Shown: positions 1 through 8,066, numbered from the stretch's first letter. The stretch is DNA of 61,557 nt from Oscillospiraceae bacterium (GCA_015064585.1 SVRY01000001.1:1-61557); one strand, 5' to 3'. The notes: a model not told the origin generated them from the sequence alone. A program made the numbers and translations.

Positions 1-5
1 CACGA

Positions 6-36
6 GGAAAAACAACACCGCCCGCAGGCGGTTTTA
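6..36 (-). terminator. Rho-independent terminator behind the ROK kinase gene
   Basis: A GC-rich hairpin (ACCGCC at 17-22, GGCGGT at 27-32, 4-base loop) lies just past the stop of the minus-strand kinase gene. Read on the minus strand it is followed by a U-rich tract (15 down to 6). The plus strand also has a short T run after the stem, so it may work both ways. Confidence 0.75.
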
Positions 37-42
37 TTATCA

Positions 43-999
43 TTACAGTGCCGCAGCGCCCACAATACCGGCATCATTGCCAAGCGTGGCAATGACCAGT
101 TTGGTTTTGCGCGGGGCAGTCTTTGCATACTGTTCCTTGAATACGATCTCGGAAAGCGGCTTTAGCAGATTATCCCCTTGGCCGCATATACCCCCGCCGA
201 TGCAAAGGATCTCCGGTTGGAAAATATTCATCATATTGGCAACGCCGCAGGCAAGATAACCGATATAGAGCTCCACAACCCGTTTTGCGGCTTCATCTCC
301 CAGCTTAGCTGACTCAAAAGCAGTCTTACCGTTGACCTGCGCAAGGTCGGGCGAATACTGCCACATGGCAGAATCGGGACTGCGCTGCATTTCTTCTTTG
401 GTCATACGAATCAGCGCAGTTGCCGAAGCATACTGCTCAAAACAGCCTTTTCTGCCGCAGGCACAGGGGTGTCCGTCCTTGACGATCACCGTATGCCCCA
501 GTTCTGCCGCCGAAAAATTAAATCCGTCATAGATCTTACCGCCAAGAATAATGCCGCCGCCAACCCCTGTGCCGAGCGTGATCATCAGTGCAGTATCGGC
601 TCCTTTTGCCGCCCCTGCCATCGCCTCTCCCAGCGCCGCCGCATTGGCATCGTTAGCAATACGGATCTTTTGAGAGTCATAACCGTTCAGTGCATCCGAC
701 AGTTTGGCTGACATGGGATAATTGGAAAGCCCCATGCCGGGATAATCGATCACAATTCCCTTTGCGCTGTTTACCGTTCCCGGGGTAGCAATACCGATGG
801 AAGCAACCTCTGCAAGGTCAATTCCCGCTAAATCGCATACTTTGCGGCACAAAACCGCCATATCCAGCACCATCTCGTCGGTGGTTCGCTGCCCTTTTCC
901 TGTGGGCAAAGAAGATTTTGCCGCAACCGTGTAATTCTCATCCACCAAACCGACAGCAATATTGGTACCGCCAAAATCGATACCGATACTATATTTCAT
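43..999 (-). CDS. glcK: ROK-family glucokinase
   Basis: Cytoplasmic sugar kinase that would phosphorylate glucose, or a related hexose, with ATP to feed glycolysis. Counting from the chosen start, the ATP-binding motif DFGGTN is at residues 8-13, the sugar-binding ANDANAAALGE segment is near 115-125, and the ROK zinc site is visible as ELGHT near 166-170 plus the CxCGxxGC cluster at 179-186. The length (318 residues) is usual for bacterial ROK glucokinases. An ATG nine bases further upstream (1008) is possible, but the GAGGGG ribosome site sits about 10 bases from the inner ATG and almost touches the outer one, so the inner start is preferred. Substrate identity is inferred: ROK kinases also act on fructose, allose and N-acetylated sugars. 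Confidence 0.88.
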   Translation of the reverse strand: MKYSIGIDFGGTNIAVGLVDENYTVAAKSSLPTGKGQRTTDEMVLDMAVLCRKVCDLAGIDLAEVASIGIATPGTVNSAKGIVIDYPGMGLSNYPMSAKLSDALNGYDSQKIRIANDANAAALGEAMAGAAKGADTALMITLGTGVGGGIILGGKIYDGFNFSAAELGHTVIVKDGHPCACGRKGCFEQYASATALIRMTKEEMQRSPDSAMWQYSPDLAQVNGKTAFESAKLGDEAAKRVVELYIGYLACGVANMMNIFQPEILCIGGGICGQGDNLLKPLSEIVFKEQYAKTAPRKTKLVIATLGNDAGIVGAAAL

Positions 1000-1089
1000 G
1001 TTTCCCATTCCCCTCTGATAACAAAATTAAATTTTCCGAAAACGAGATAGCGACCGTTTTCGGAAAATTCAGAATATAATGCCGTATGC

Positions 1090-1587
1090 TTATTTCTGTG
1101 CCTTGAGCAGATCGCGGATCTCAGCAAGCAGTTCTTCCTGGGTGGGAGCCTTGGGAGCTGCAGCAGCCGCAGCCGCTTCTGCCGCTTTCTTGGCCTCCTC
1201 TTCAGCCTTTGCCTTGGCCTCTGCGCGAGCGCGAATACCGCCAATTATCTTTACAAACACAAAAACGCAAAGAGCAACCAGCAGGAAGTCGATAATGGTC
1301 TGAATAAAATTACCGTAACGGAACAAAACAGCTTCCTTGGCAGCGGTAACCACCTCGCCTGCCTCGTTGAGCACCTCTGCCACAGCAGGCTTGATTTCGT
1401 ATGCTAACTCAGTAAAGTTAGCATCGCCCATGAAATAGCCGATCCAAGGCATCAGCATATCGTTAACCAGCGAGGTTACGATCTTACCGAACGCACCGCC
1501 GACTACAACACCGACAGCCATGTCAACTACGTTACCGCGCATGATAAATTTTTTGAATTCACCTGCGGTATTTGAAAGTTTTCCCAT
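1090..1587 (-). CDS. mscL: Large-conductance mechanosensitive channel MscL
   Basis: Stretch-gated membrane channel that releases solutes on hypo-osmotic shock. The N-terminal amphipathic helix (KKFIMRGNVVDMAVG) and the glycine-rich first membrane helix (GVVVGGAFGKIVTSLV) are diagnostic. A second membrane helix (IIDFLLVALCVFVFV) follows a periplasmic-type loop. At 165 residues it is about 30 longer than the E. coli protein, the excess being a charged then alanine-rich C-terminal helix (many A near 140). The start has an AAGGAG site 8 bases upstream. It lies on the same strand as the mini-RNase III gene, separated by an AT-rich palindromic repeat. Confidence 0.95.
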   Translation of the reverse strand: MGKLSNTAGEFKKFIMRGNVVDMAVGVVVGGAFGKIVTSLVNDMLMPWIGYFMGDANFTELAYEIKPAVAEVLNEAGEVVTAAKEAVLFRYGNFIQTIIDFLLVALCVFVFVKIIGGIRARAEAKAKAEEEAKKAAEAAAAAAAPKAPTQEELLAEIRDLLKAQK

Positions 1588-1620
1588 GATGTTATTCTCC
1601 TTGTTTTTATTATTAAATAC

Positions 1621-1661
1621 AAAAACTTTTTGAAAAAGTTTTCTGCACTTTCAAAAACTTT
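1621..1661 (-). repeat. AT-rich palindromic intergenic repeat, copy 1
   Basis: Between mrnC and mscL, read on the minus strand: AAAGTTTTTGAAAG, a short spacer, then ACTTTTTCAAAAAGTTTT, which folds on itself. A closely similar block lies at 24085-24133 between nifS and nifU, again between co-directional genes. It looks like a dispersed intergenic element rather than a plain terminator. Confidence 0.5.
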
Positions 1662-1663
1662 GA

Positions 1664-2044
1664 TTAAAGGGTTTGTTCTTTGGGAAAGGCAAGATCAAAC
1701 AACTCCTTGATCCGATCCTGTCTGCCTGCAAGGTACAGCCATCCGAACAGCGCCTCCATACCGGTGGCACGGCGGTACTGCGCAACCGTGGCGCTTTTGG
1801 GAGCCGCCACGCCGTGACTGTTGCGCCCTCTTTTGAAAACAGCTTCCTCATCTTCGGTCAAATGGGGCAATATCCGATCCATTGCCGCACTTTGTTCCAC
1901 CGCACGCACATATGAAAGTGCCAGCTTATTGAGCTTTCCCACATCGGTAATCCCCAGGGACAAAAGTCTTTCTCTTGTCTGTACCTCCAGCACCGCATCG
2001 CCAAGGTATGCCAGTGTCAGGCCGCTCATTGCTTCGTAGTTCAA
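1664..2044 (-). CDS. mrnC: Mini-ribonuclease 3 (MrnC)
   Basis: A small RNase III-like nuclease without a dsRNA-binding domain. In Bacillus it matures 23S rRNA ends. The conserved YLGDAVLEV acid motif is near the N-terminus, followed by the helical LALSYVRAVEQS and ATVAQYRRATGMEALFGWLYL blocks typical of the family. The reading frame is open further upstream (to 2119), but the best start is TTG at 2044, which has a GGGGGA ribosome site 9 bases upstream and gives 126 residues, close to the family length. The upstream part of the frame has no family similarity that I can see. In many Firmicutes this gene follows cysS, but not here. Confidence 0.88.
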   Translation of the reverse strand: MNYEAMSGLTLAYLGDAVLEVQTRERLLSLGITDVGKLNKLALSYVRAVEQSAAMDRILPHLTEDEEAVFKRGRNSHGVAAPKSATVAQYRRATGMEALFGWLYLAGRQDRIKELFDLAFPKEQTL

Positions 2045-2225
2045 GACAATTTCCCCCGTACGTGTATTTCTATCCGTATTATAACAAAATCCGCGCCTTT
2101 TGTCAATCATTCTCTGCAAAAAAGCCCCAAACGAAGAAAATACCTTTTTGTTCCAACGATCATCCTTATACTTGTTCTCGTCTTAAAAAAAGGCAAAAGA
2201 TTTACAATAAAATTCCAAAAAAGTG

Positions 2226-2254
2226 TTGTAAAACGGATGAAAATGTGTTAAGAT
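2226..2254 (+). promoter_or_regulatory. Sigma-A promoter for pgk-tpiA
   Basis: TTGTAA at 2226-2231, 17-base spacer, TAAGAT at 2249-2254 with an extended-10 TG just upstream. The start of transcription would be near 2261, leaving a leader of about 33 bases to the pgk ATG. Confidence 0.65.
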
Positions 2255-2293
2255 AATTGCCGTACACAAAATCTTTAAATTGAGGTGAACTGT

Positions 2294-3601
2294 ATGTCTA
2301 TGTACAACAAGAAAAGCATTCGGGATATCGATGTTGCCGGCAAATACTGCCTTGTCCGCTGTGACTTCAATGTTCCCATGAAGGATGGCGCCATCACCAG
2401 CGATAAGCGTATCGTAGGCGCACTGCCCACCATTCAGTATCTGGCTGAAGCGGGCGCAAAAATCATTCTCTGCTCTCACATGGGCAAGCCCCACAACATC
2501 TTCACGCCCGGTTTTGGCCTGACCAAGAAGGAAAAGAAGGCTATCGAAGCTCTGCCCGCAGAAGAACAGGCAGCCGCTAAGGAAGCTGCTCTGAAAAAAG
2601 CCCTGGGTGACCAGAAGAAGCTGACTCTGAAACCCGTTGCCGACCGCCTTGCGCAGTACGGCGTAAAGGTTACCTTTGCCACAGACATCGTAGGCGAAGA
2701 CGCAAAGGCAAAGATCGCAGCTCTTAAGAACGGCGAAGCAGTTCTCTTGGAAAACATCCGTTTTGATGCAAGAGAAGAAAAGAACGACCCCACCTTCGCA
2801 AAGGAACTGGCTTCCCTTGCTGAAATCTATGTTAACGACGCATTCGGCACCGCACACCGTGCGCACGCTTCCACTGCCGGCGTTGCAGATTATCTGCCCG
2901 CAGTATGCGGCACCCTGATCGAAAAGGAAATTTCCGTCATGGGTAAGGCTTTGGAAAATCCCGAGCGTCCCTTCGTTGCGATCCTTGGCGGTGCTAAGGT
3001 TTCCGACAAGCTGAACGTTATCAACAACCTGCTGACCAAGGTAGACACCCTGATCATCGGCGGCGGTATGGCATACACCTTCCTTGCTGCCAAGGGCTAT
3101 CAGATCGGTACCTCCCTGCTGGACGAAGAAAAGCTGGACTACTGCCGCGAAATGATGGCAAAGGCAGAGGAAAAGGGCGTAAACCTGCTCCTGCCCGTTG
3201 ACACCGTTATCGCCAAGTCCTTCCCCAACCCCATTGACGGCGAGATCGAAGTAAAGACCGTTCCTTCCTGCGAGATCCCCGCTGACGAAATGGGTCTGGA
3301 TATCGGTGAAAAGACCAGAGAGATCTATGCAAATGCCGTAAAGGCTGCCAAGACCGTTGTTTGGAACGGACCTATGGGCGTATTTGAAAACCCCACTTTG
3401 GCAAAGGGCACCATCGCTGTAGCTGAAGCGCTGGCTGCATCCGAAGCTATCACCATCGTTGGCGGCGGAGACTCTGCGGCTGCTTGCGAACAGCTGGGCT
3501 TTGCGGACAAGATCACCCACATTTCCACCGGCGGCGGCGCTTCCCTGGAATTCCTGGAAGGCCTGGAACTGCCCGGTATCGCATGTCTGAACAACAAGTA
3601 A
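2294..3601 (+). CDS. pgk: Phosphoglycerate kinase
   Basis: Glycolytic enzyme making ATP from 1,3-bisphosphoglycerate. The N-terminal substrate motif VRCDFNVP, the [13 protein letters not shown] segment and the C-terminal nucleotide-binding [11 protein letters not shown] are all present. At 435 residues it is longer than the usual 390-400. The excess is a highly charged helical insert right after the SHMGKP motif (about residues 65-100, rich in K, E and A). The frame is open from GTG at 2285, but AGGTGA at 2283-2288 places ATG 2294 at the proper distance. It is followed 23 bases later by tpiA, with which it should form one operon. Confidence 0.97.
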   Translation: MSMYNKKSIRDIDVAGKYCLVRCDFNVPMKDGAITSDKRIVGALPTIQYLAEAGAKIILCSHMGKPHNIFTPGFGLTKKEKKAIEALPAEEQAAAKEAALKKALGDQKKLTLKPVADRLAQYGVKVTFATDIVGEDAKAKIAALKNGEAVLLENIRFDAREEKNDPTFAKELASLAEIYVNDAFGTAHRAHASTAGVADYLPAVCGTLIEKEISVMGKALENPERPFVAILGGAKVSDKLNVINNLLTKVDTLIIGGGMAYTFLAAKGYQIGTSLLDEEKLDYCREMMAKAEEKGVNLLLPVDTVIAKSFPNPIDGEIEVKTVPSCEIPADEMGLDIGEKTREIYANAVKAAKTVVWNGPMGVFENPTLAKGTIAVAEALAASEAITIVGGGDSAAACEQLGFADKITHISTGGGASLEFLEGLELPGIACLNNK

Positions 3602-3624
3602 AATACAATAGGAGTACAATCAAA

Positions 3625-4392
3625 ATGAGCACCAGAAAGAAGAGAAAAGTGATTGCCGGCAACTGGAAGATGAACATGACTCCCAGTGAAGCAAAGGAAC
3701 TGATTTCCGGAATTTACAGCCGCATTAAGGGCAAGAAGGGCTGCGACGTTGTGGTTTGCGTACCTTTCGTAGACATCCCTGTTGCCGCAGCTGCCACCAA
3801 GGGCACCATCATTAAGTTGGGCGCACAGAATGTTCACTTTGAACAAAAGGGCGCATACACCGGCGAAATTTCCGCTTCCATGCTGAAGGAATGCGGCGTA
3901 CAGTACGTTATCGTTGGCCACAGCGAAAGAAGAGAATACTTCGGCGAAACCGACGAAACTGTCAACAAGAGAGCAAAGGCAGCACTGGAAGCAGGCCTCA
4001 ATGTTATCATCTGCGTTGGCGAAAAGCTGGAAGAAAGAGAAGCAGGCATCACCGGTGAAGTTGTTTCCCGTCAGACCAAGCTGGCTCTGCAGGATATCCC
4101 CGTAACCATGATGCAGAACGTAATCATCGCATACGAACCCGTATGGGCAATCGGAACCGGCAAGACCGCTTCCAACGAAGATGCCGATGAAGTTTGCGGC
4201 ATCATCCGCGCTGTTGTTTCCGGCAAGTACGGCAAGAGCGTAGCAAGAGGTCTGGTCATTCAGTACGGCGGCTCCATGAACGCTAAGAACTGCGAAGGAC
4301 TTTTGGCTATGAACAACATCGACGGCGGTCTGATCGGCGGCGCTTCTCTCAAGCCCGACGACTTCGCTGTGATCGTAAACGCTGCACAGTAA
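3625..4392 (+). CDS. tpiA: Triosephosphate isomerase
   Basis: Interconverts dihydroxyacetone phosphate and glyceraldehyde 3-phosphate. Catalytic residues are visible in order: Lys in AGNWKMN near the N-terminus, His in VGHSERR near residue 100, and Glu in AYEPVWAIGTGK near 170. The phosphate-binding YGGSMN and GGLIGGASL loops close the barrel. The length of 255 residues is normal. The frame extends upstream into pgk, but AGGAG at 3610-3614 fixes the start at 3625. It is second in the pgk-tpiA operon and ends at a strong terminator. Neither gapA nor gpmI is adjacent. Confidence 0.97.
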   Translation: MSTRKKRKVIAGNWKMNMTPSEAKELISGIYSRIKGKKGCDVVVCVPFVDIPVAAAATKGTIIKLGAQNVHFEQKGAYTGEISASMLKECGVQYVIVGHSERREYFGETDETVNKRAKAALEAGLNVIICVGEKLEEREAGITGEVVSRQTKLALQDIPVTMMQNVIIAYEPVWAIGTGKTASNEDADEVCGIIRAVVSGKYGKSVARGLVIQYGGSMNAKNCEGLLAMNNIDGGLIGGASLKPDDFAVIVNAAQ

Positions 4393-4406
4393 TTTACAAA
4401 AAAACG

Positions 4407-4441
4407 AAGGACAGAGAACGTAAAATTCTCTGTCCTTTTTG
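4407..4441 (+). terminator. Terminator after tpiA (probably bidirectional)
   Basis: A 12-bp perfect stem (AAGGACAGAGAA at 4407-4418, TTCTCTGTCCTT at 4426-4437) with a 7-base loop and a T run. An A run precedes it, so it could also serve the convergent minus-strand gene. Its core stem GACAGAGAA/TTCTCTGTC recurs in the terminator at 19123-19163. Confidence 0.9.
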
Positions 4442-4482
4442 CATCCGTGCGGTTATCGGCAATTTTCTTTTTCTAACTCAGA

Positions 4483-4962
4483 TCAGATCGCTATATTGAC
4501 CACCGCCACACCCCTTTTACCTGCATATTTCACTGTATACGCCGTTCCGCCGTTGTCTTTGGCCAAATAACAAATGCAAAACGAGCTGTGATCCACCATG
4601 TAGCGGTTTCGTATCTGCATACAGCCCCGCCCACGACCCGCAGAGGTATAGGTAACGCTGTCAGCCCTTTGCAAAATATCGTTATATACCGCCCGATCCT
4701 GCTCGCTCCATGACTTTGCCTGCTCTGTGTGGGGAAGCGCCAACGCCAGCTGCAGGGTGGGATATTGGCTTTTCAGCGCCAAAACCGCCTCTGCTGCCAT
4801 CGTATCAAATCCCAGCGCGCCGCCTGCGATAAAGCGGCAATATCCGTTTCCCGCAAGAAGAACGATCTCCTTTTTTAAGCGTTCCATCAAAGCATCCCTT
4901 TGATCCTGCGGAATATTTCTGTGTCCCGTAAAGCAACAGGTTTTGTTTTTGAATTCACTCAT
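4483..4962 (-). CDS. YpsA-like SLOG-family protein (DUF1273)
   Basis: The protein has 159 residues, begins with the CCFTGHRN motif and carries the GGALGFDTMAAE motif typical of the SLOG superfamily (YpsA/DUF1273), a Rossmann-like fold thought to bind nucleotides or nucleotide-derived ligands. In Bacillus, YpsA affects cell division, but the biochemical activity is not established. A GGGGGAAGG ribosome site lies directly upstream of the ATG. The gene diverges from an Xre-type regulator (5101-5439), and its promoter abuts one arm of an inverted repeat there, so control by that regulator is a reasonable inference. Confidence 0.75.
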   Translation of the reverse strand: MSEFKNKTCCFTGHRNIPQDQRDALMERLKKEIVLLAGNGYCRFIAGGALGFDTMAAEAVLALKSQYPTLQLALALPHTEQAKSWSEQDRAVYNDILQRADSVTYTSAGRGRGCMQIRNRYMVDHSSFCICYLAKDNGGTAYTVKYAGKRGVAVVNIAI

Positions 4963-5011
4963 ATCCTTCCCCCTATCCTATAAATACTCTTTCCCTGTAA
5001 ATAATATTTAT

Positions 5012-5040
5012 AGTATAGCACCCGCAAAGAGAAATATCAA
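5012..5040 (-). promoter_or_regulatory. Promoter of the SLOG gene
   Basis: Read on the minus strand: TTGATA (5040-5035), 17 bases, TATACT (5017-5012). The -35 box overlaps the first base of the inverted repeat at 5040-5078. Confidence 0.65.
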
Positions 5041-5078
5041 TAGTCTATGGAACAATTGTTTAAATATTTATAGACTAT
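5040..5078. promoter_or_regulatory. Inverted repeat, candidate operator between divergent SLOG and Xre genes
   Basis: ATAGTCTAT at 5040-5048 and its exact reverse complement ATAGACTAT at 5070-5078 flank 21 AT-rich bases. The left arm touches the -35 of the SLOG gene and the right arm lies just upstream of the Xre ribosome site. This is typical placement for autoregulation by a small Xre protein. That link is inferred. Confidence 0.5.
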
Positions 5079-5100
5079 AGAAAAAAGGTTGGTGAACGCT

Positions 5101-5439
5101 ATGAGTAAAATGATCGAAGTTGTTGGCAAACGCATTCGAAATTACCGAATACAACTGGGGCTCAGCCAAGAAAAACTGGCTGAACTGTCCGGATGTCACC
5201 CCACATATATCGGTCAAATCGAACGCGGTGAAAAAAACGCGACTCTGCAAAGCATTGAAAAAATGGCTGCCGCGCTGGGCGTTCCGCTTTCCCGCCTTTT
5301 TGAAAAATTAGATGAAACAGAAGATATGTCCGATAACATTCCGCTTGCCTGCTACGAATTGATTTTGACCAAAAGTAGATCCGAGCAAGCACAGCTATAC
5401 CGTCTGTTATTGGAGCTTGATAAGTACAAAAACAGCTGA
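5101..5439 (+). CDS. Xre-family helix-turn-helix regulator
   Basis: The protein has 112 residues. The N-terminal HTH_3 domain is clear: GKRIRNYRIQLGLSQEKLAE, then SGCHPTYIGQIERGEKN as recognition segment, then TLQSIEKMAAALGVPLSRLF. The C-terminal 40 residues are short and helical, with no ligand domain that I recognise. The ATG at 5101 has GGTGA at the right distance; TTG and GTG codons upstream in frame are less well placed. The partner is the divergent SLOG gene, and the inverted repeat between them is a likely target. It ends in a terminator, so it is a single-gene unit. Confidence 0.8.
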   Translation: MSKMIEVVGKRIRNYRIQLGLSQEKLAELSGCHPTYIGQIERGEKNATLQSIEKMAAALGVPLSRLFEKLDETEDMSDNIPLACYELILTKSRSEQAQLYRLLLELDKYKNS

Positions 5440-5447
5440 TAAGCCTC

Positions 5448-5471
5448 AAAGAGCCCCAAAGGCTCTTTTTC
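5448..5471 (+). terminator. Terminator after the Xre gene
   Basis: AAAGAGCC (5448-5455), 5-base loop, GGCTCTTT (5461-5468), then T residues, nine bases past the stop codon. Confidence 0.85.
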
Positions 5472-5479
5472 ATTTTATC

Positions 5480-5508
5480 TTGACAAGTTTTCATTTCTGT
5501 ATTACAAT
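5480..5508 (+). promoter_or_regulatory. Consensus promoter for the secreted DUF3472 gene
   Basis: TTGACA at 5480-5485, 17-base spacer, TACAAT at 5503-5508. The start would be near 5515, giving a 25-base leader that carries the AGGAGG site. Confidence 0.85.
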
Positions 5509-5539
5509 AAAAACACCAAGTGTAACCAAGGAGGTAGTT

Positions 5540-6907
5540 ATGAAAAACAGATTTTGGAAAATCATCCCTGCACTGCTATTGTGTTTGGTCACCATAGCAA
5601 ACATCATGCCCTCGGTATACGCCGACGGGTCTCACGGCTTTTATATGGACTGTGACGCAGATGTGGTAGATAACAAAGCCGACGGCTTTATGATGGATTT
5701 TTATTCCGACAGCGACGAAGCGCTGTGCACCTACTGGTCCAATGCCAACTGGGGTATGTATACCGAAATGACCGCCAAGCTCCTTGGGTGCAAGGAACTG
5801 CGAGGAGGCGGTGCTTACGCAGGATTGCAGTTAAGAGGAAATTTAAGCGACCGCACGGGTATTATGTCGCTTTGGCGCTACGAATACACCGACAAAGAAA
5901 GCGGCGAGGAAAAATATATTTACGCCAATGCCCTTTACGGAAAAACCACTACTTATGACAATGAAGGAAGCGGCACCTCCTGCGTAATGCCTTACAATTG
6001 GAAAAGCAGTCAGTGGTACCGCCAGCTGCTGCTTTGCTGGCAGGACGAAGAAACCGGACGCACCTTTATCGGCACATGGTTTTACGATTATGAAGCCGAT
6101 AAATGGACTCTGTTCGCCTATTATAACACCCAGCTCATCTATTCCTATATCAAAGGTGATATAGGACAATTCTTAGAAAATTATTCCGAAAGCGAAGGCG
6201 CACGCTACCGTTCCTTCCGATACAGAAACATTTATTTTCTCTCCCATGAAAACAAAAACTGGGTCTCTTCTCCCACCGTCAAGATCCGCAGCGACGGCAA
6301 TCCCAAAGCATTTGGGGAAGCCAAGCTGGGTGTGTCGGAGGATAATACCTATGTTTGGGCATCGGTAGACGGGAAATCCCCCGTGGATACCGATCACGAA
6401 ATCAAGCTGACCCCCACCCTCACCCAGGACAGCGTCCCTCACTACGGCAAACCCGCAGTGGGTTCGCTGAATGTACGCGCCCGTACTAACGAAAACGGAG
6501 AGACCACCGAAGCACGATTGCTTTGGCAAATGACAGCGAACAGTACCCCTCAGCTTTCCTACGCAGTTACCGTAACCGATCTTGACGGAAACAAATTAAA
6601 AAGCTTCTCCGGCACCCGTCCGGAGGTAACCATGGTAGATATTTCAAGCATCAAGACCGATGCTTACAAATGCGAGCTGGTGATAACCGATGTATTTGGG
6701 CAAACCACCACCGCCGAATATTGCTCCCCTAAATATATCGAGAGCACCAAACAGCAATCCGAACCCGAAGCGCCCCAAATTGACAACAATACCGACAGTC
6801 AAAACAATCTGCCAATGGTATTGGGCGGCATAGCGATTGGCGCAGTCGCGGTTGCCTGCGGTATTGCCGCTTTGATCTTTATACTAAAAAAGCGCTCACA
6901 TCATTGA
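5540..6907 (+). CDS. Secreted, membrane-anchored DUF3472 protein
   Basis: The protein has 455 residues. It has an N-terminal signal peptide (hydrophobic IIPALLLCLVTIANIMPSVYA) and a C-terminal membrane helix (residues about 423-448) followed by KKRSHH, so the body should be displayed outside, tethered by its C-terminus. The body has the DUF3472 pattern: GGGAYAGLQ near 90, the EGSGTSCVMPYNW segment, WYR, then GTWFYDYEADKWTLFAYYN. Family members often sit beside carbohydrate-active enzymes, but their function is unknown. About 120 residues of a beta-rich domain follow (QLSYAVTVTDLDG). A clear paralogue without signal or anchor lies at 25843-26931. The start is fixed by AGGAGG at 5529-5534. Confidence 0.8.
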   Translation: MKNRFWKIIPALLLCLVTIANIMPSVYADGSHGFYMDCDADVVDNKADGFMMDFYSDSDEALCTYWSNANWGMYTEMTAKLLGCKELRGGGAYAGLQLRGNLSDRTGIMSLWRYEYTDKESGEEKYIYANALYGKTTTYDNEGSGTSCVMPYNWKSSQWYRQLLLCWQDEETGRTFIGTWFYDYEADKWTLFAYYNTQLIYSYIKGDIGQFLENYSESEGARYRSFRYRNIYFLSHENKNWVSSPTVKIRSDGNPKAFGEAKLGVSEDNTYVWASVDGKSPVDTDHEIKLTPTLTQDSVPHYGKPAVGSLNVRARTNENGETTEARLLWQMTANSTPQLSYAVTVTDLDGNKLKSFSGTRPEVTMVDISSIKTDAYKCELVITDVFGQTTTAEYCSPKYIESTKQQSEPEAPQIDNNTDSQNNLPMVLGGIAIGAVAVACGIAALIFILKKRSHH

Positions 6908-6910
6908 TAA

Positions 6911-6944
6911 AAAGAAAAACTGCCGTTGGGCAGTTTTTCTTTTT
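6911..6944. terminator. Bidirectional terminator between DUF3472 and mazF
   Basis: A 14-bp stem (6911-6924 with 6929-6942) and a 4-base loop, A-rich on the left and T-rich on the right, sit between convergent genes and would serve both. Confidence 0.85.
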
Positions 6945-6948
6945 ATAT

Positions 6949-7383
6949 TCATGCCGTTACAGCAGGACCGATAGATGGCATCGGCAAAGGCTGTGTTTCC
7001 TCGTTGTGCTTTACCCCTGCTGCAGTCAAGCCAAAACTGATGGTGATGGCATCGTCCACACGCCGCATAACGCTCTCATCCAAATGTCCCATCTTTTCCC
7101 GCAGTCTGCGCTTATCCAGTGTTCTGATCTGTTCAAGCAGGATGACCGAATCTTTGGCAAGTCCCTGCCCATCTTCTTTTTCAATGGAATTGCGTGTCAC
7201 ATCGATATGGGTAGGTAATTTTGTCTTGCTCATGCGACTGGTAATTGCGGCGGCGATCACCGTGGGGCTGTATCGATTTCCAACGTCGTTTTGTACGATC
7301 AAGACCGGCCTCAATCCCCCTTGCTCCGATCCAACCACCGGACTCAGATCGGCATAGTATATATCGCCTCTTCTCACTGTCAT
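6949..7383 (-). CDS. mazF: MazF/PemK-type endoribonuclease toxin
   Basis: The protein has 144 residues and the MazF fold markers: [40 protein letters not shown] and [23 protein letters not shown]. Family members cut mRNA at short sequences. The C-terminal 30 residues after the core look like a loose extension. GGAGTG lies upstream of the ATG. No MazE-like ORF is adjacent: the 182 bases between it and tadA hold a terminator and the mazF leader but no antitoxin reading frame that I can identify. In several Clostridia this toxin also occurs without an obvious partner, so the antitoxin may be encoded elsewhere. Confidence 0.88.
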   Translation of the reverse strand: MTVRRGDIYYADLSPVVGSEQGGLRPVLIVQNDVGNRYSPTVIAAAITSRMSKTKLPTHIDVTRNSIEKEDGQGLAKDSVILLEQIRTLDKRRLREKMGHLDESVMRRVDDAITISFGLTAAGVKHNEETQPLPMPSIGPAVTA

Positions 7384-7512
7384 TTCGATTCACACTCCGT
7401 TTTGTTGTTTTTCCATTCTCATTTTTGCCAAATCGGAGACTTTTTAGACATGGAATTTTTTATCTGATAATGCAAAAAACAAGATGCTGTTTATAACCCA
7501 AAATGCCAATTG

Positions 7513-7548
7513 AAAAACGGCGGGATGGCTTTTGCTTCTCCTGCCGTT
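7513..7548 (-). terminator. Terminator after tadA
   Basis: On the minus strand AACGGC (7548-7543) pairs with GCCGTT (7521-7516), followed by five U residues. This separates tadA from mazF and implies that mazF has its own promoter, which I could not place convincingly. Confidence 0.65.
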
Positions 7549-7565
7549 ATCAGTATATGCATTCT

Positions 7566-8045
7566 TCAATCCTTTGCGCTCTCTTGTTTCTTCTTTTTTC
7601 GCAGTTCTTTAAAAAAATCGGACAGCATCGCCGCGCATTCCTCTTCCATTACACCTTTTTTAATCTCTGCCTTATGCAGAGGGTAGCAGTCGTTCAGATT
7701 CAACGCAGAACCAAGCGCACCGCTTGTTCTGTCGTTGGCACCGTATACGATCCGTTTTACCCTGGCGGACAGTGCCGCCCCGGCACACATGGGACAGGGC
7801 TCCAGCGTGACAAACAACTCTCCTTTGTGAAGCCGCCAACCGGAAAGATTGCGGCACGCCATGTCAATCGCTTCCAGTTCTGCATGGCACAATGCGTGTT
7901 TATTGGTTTCTCTGCGGTTGCGGCCAACCCCCGCCACCTTGCCGTCAAAAACCAGCACAGCCCCCACCGGCACTTCGCCGTCTTGTGCCGCCATTTTTGC
8001 CTGCTCAATCGCCATTTGCATATATTCTTGATCTCTGTCTTCCAT
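7566..8045 (-). CDS. tadA: tRNA(Arg) adenosine-34 deaminase TadA
   Basis: Converts A34 to inosine in tRNA-Arg(ACG). Zinc and catalytic residues are visible: HAE at 54-56 with Glu as proton shuttle, and PCPMC with Cys84 and Cys87. The length (159 residues) is typical. The C-terminus is lysine-rich. Two ATGs are possible; the inner one (8045) is preferred because AGG (within ATGAGG) lies 6-7 bases upstream, whereas the outer ATG (8057) has no ribosome site. Confidence 0.93.
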   Translation of the reverse strand: MEDRDQEYMQMAIEQAKMAAQDGEVPVGAVLVFDGKVAGVGRNRRETNKHALCHAELEAIDMACRNLSGWRLHKGELFVTLEPCPMCAGAALSARVKRIVYGANDRTSGALGSALNLNDCYPLHKAEIKKGVMEEECAAMLSDFFKELRKKKKQESAKD

Positions 8046-8066
8046 AAACAACCTCATTTATCAATT

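Noticed and set aside
2183-3619. 478-residue minus-strand frame over pgk, with similar antisense frames over mnmA (24529-25722) and lysS (35897-37324)
   Set aside because: All mirror strongly biased housekeeping genes and show no family motifs.
7384-7565. MazE-like antitoxin ORF upstream of mazF
   Set aside because: Frames on the minus strand here are broken by stops and include the tadA terminator.
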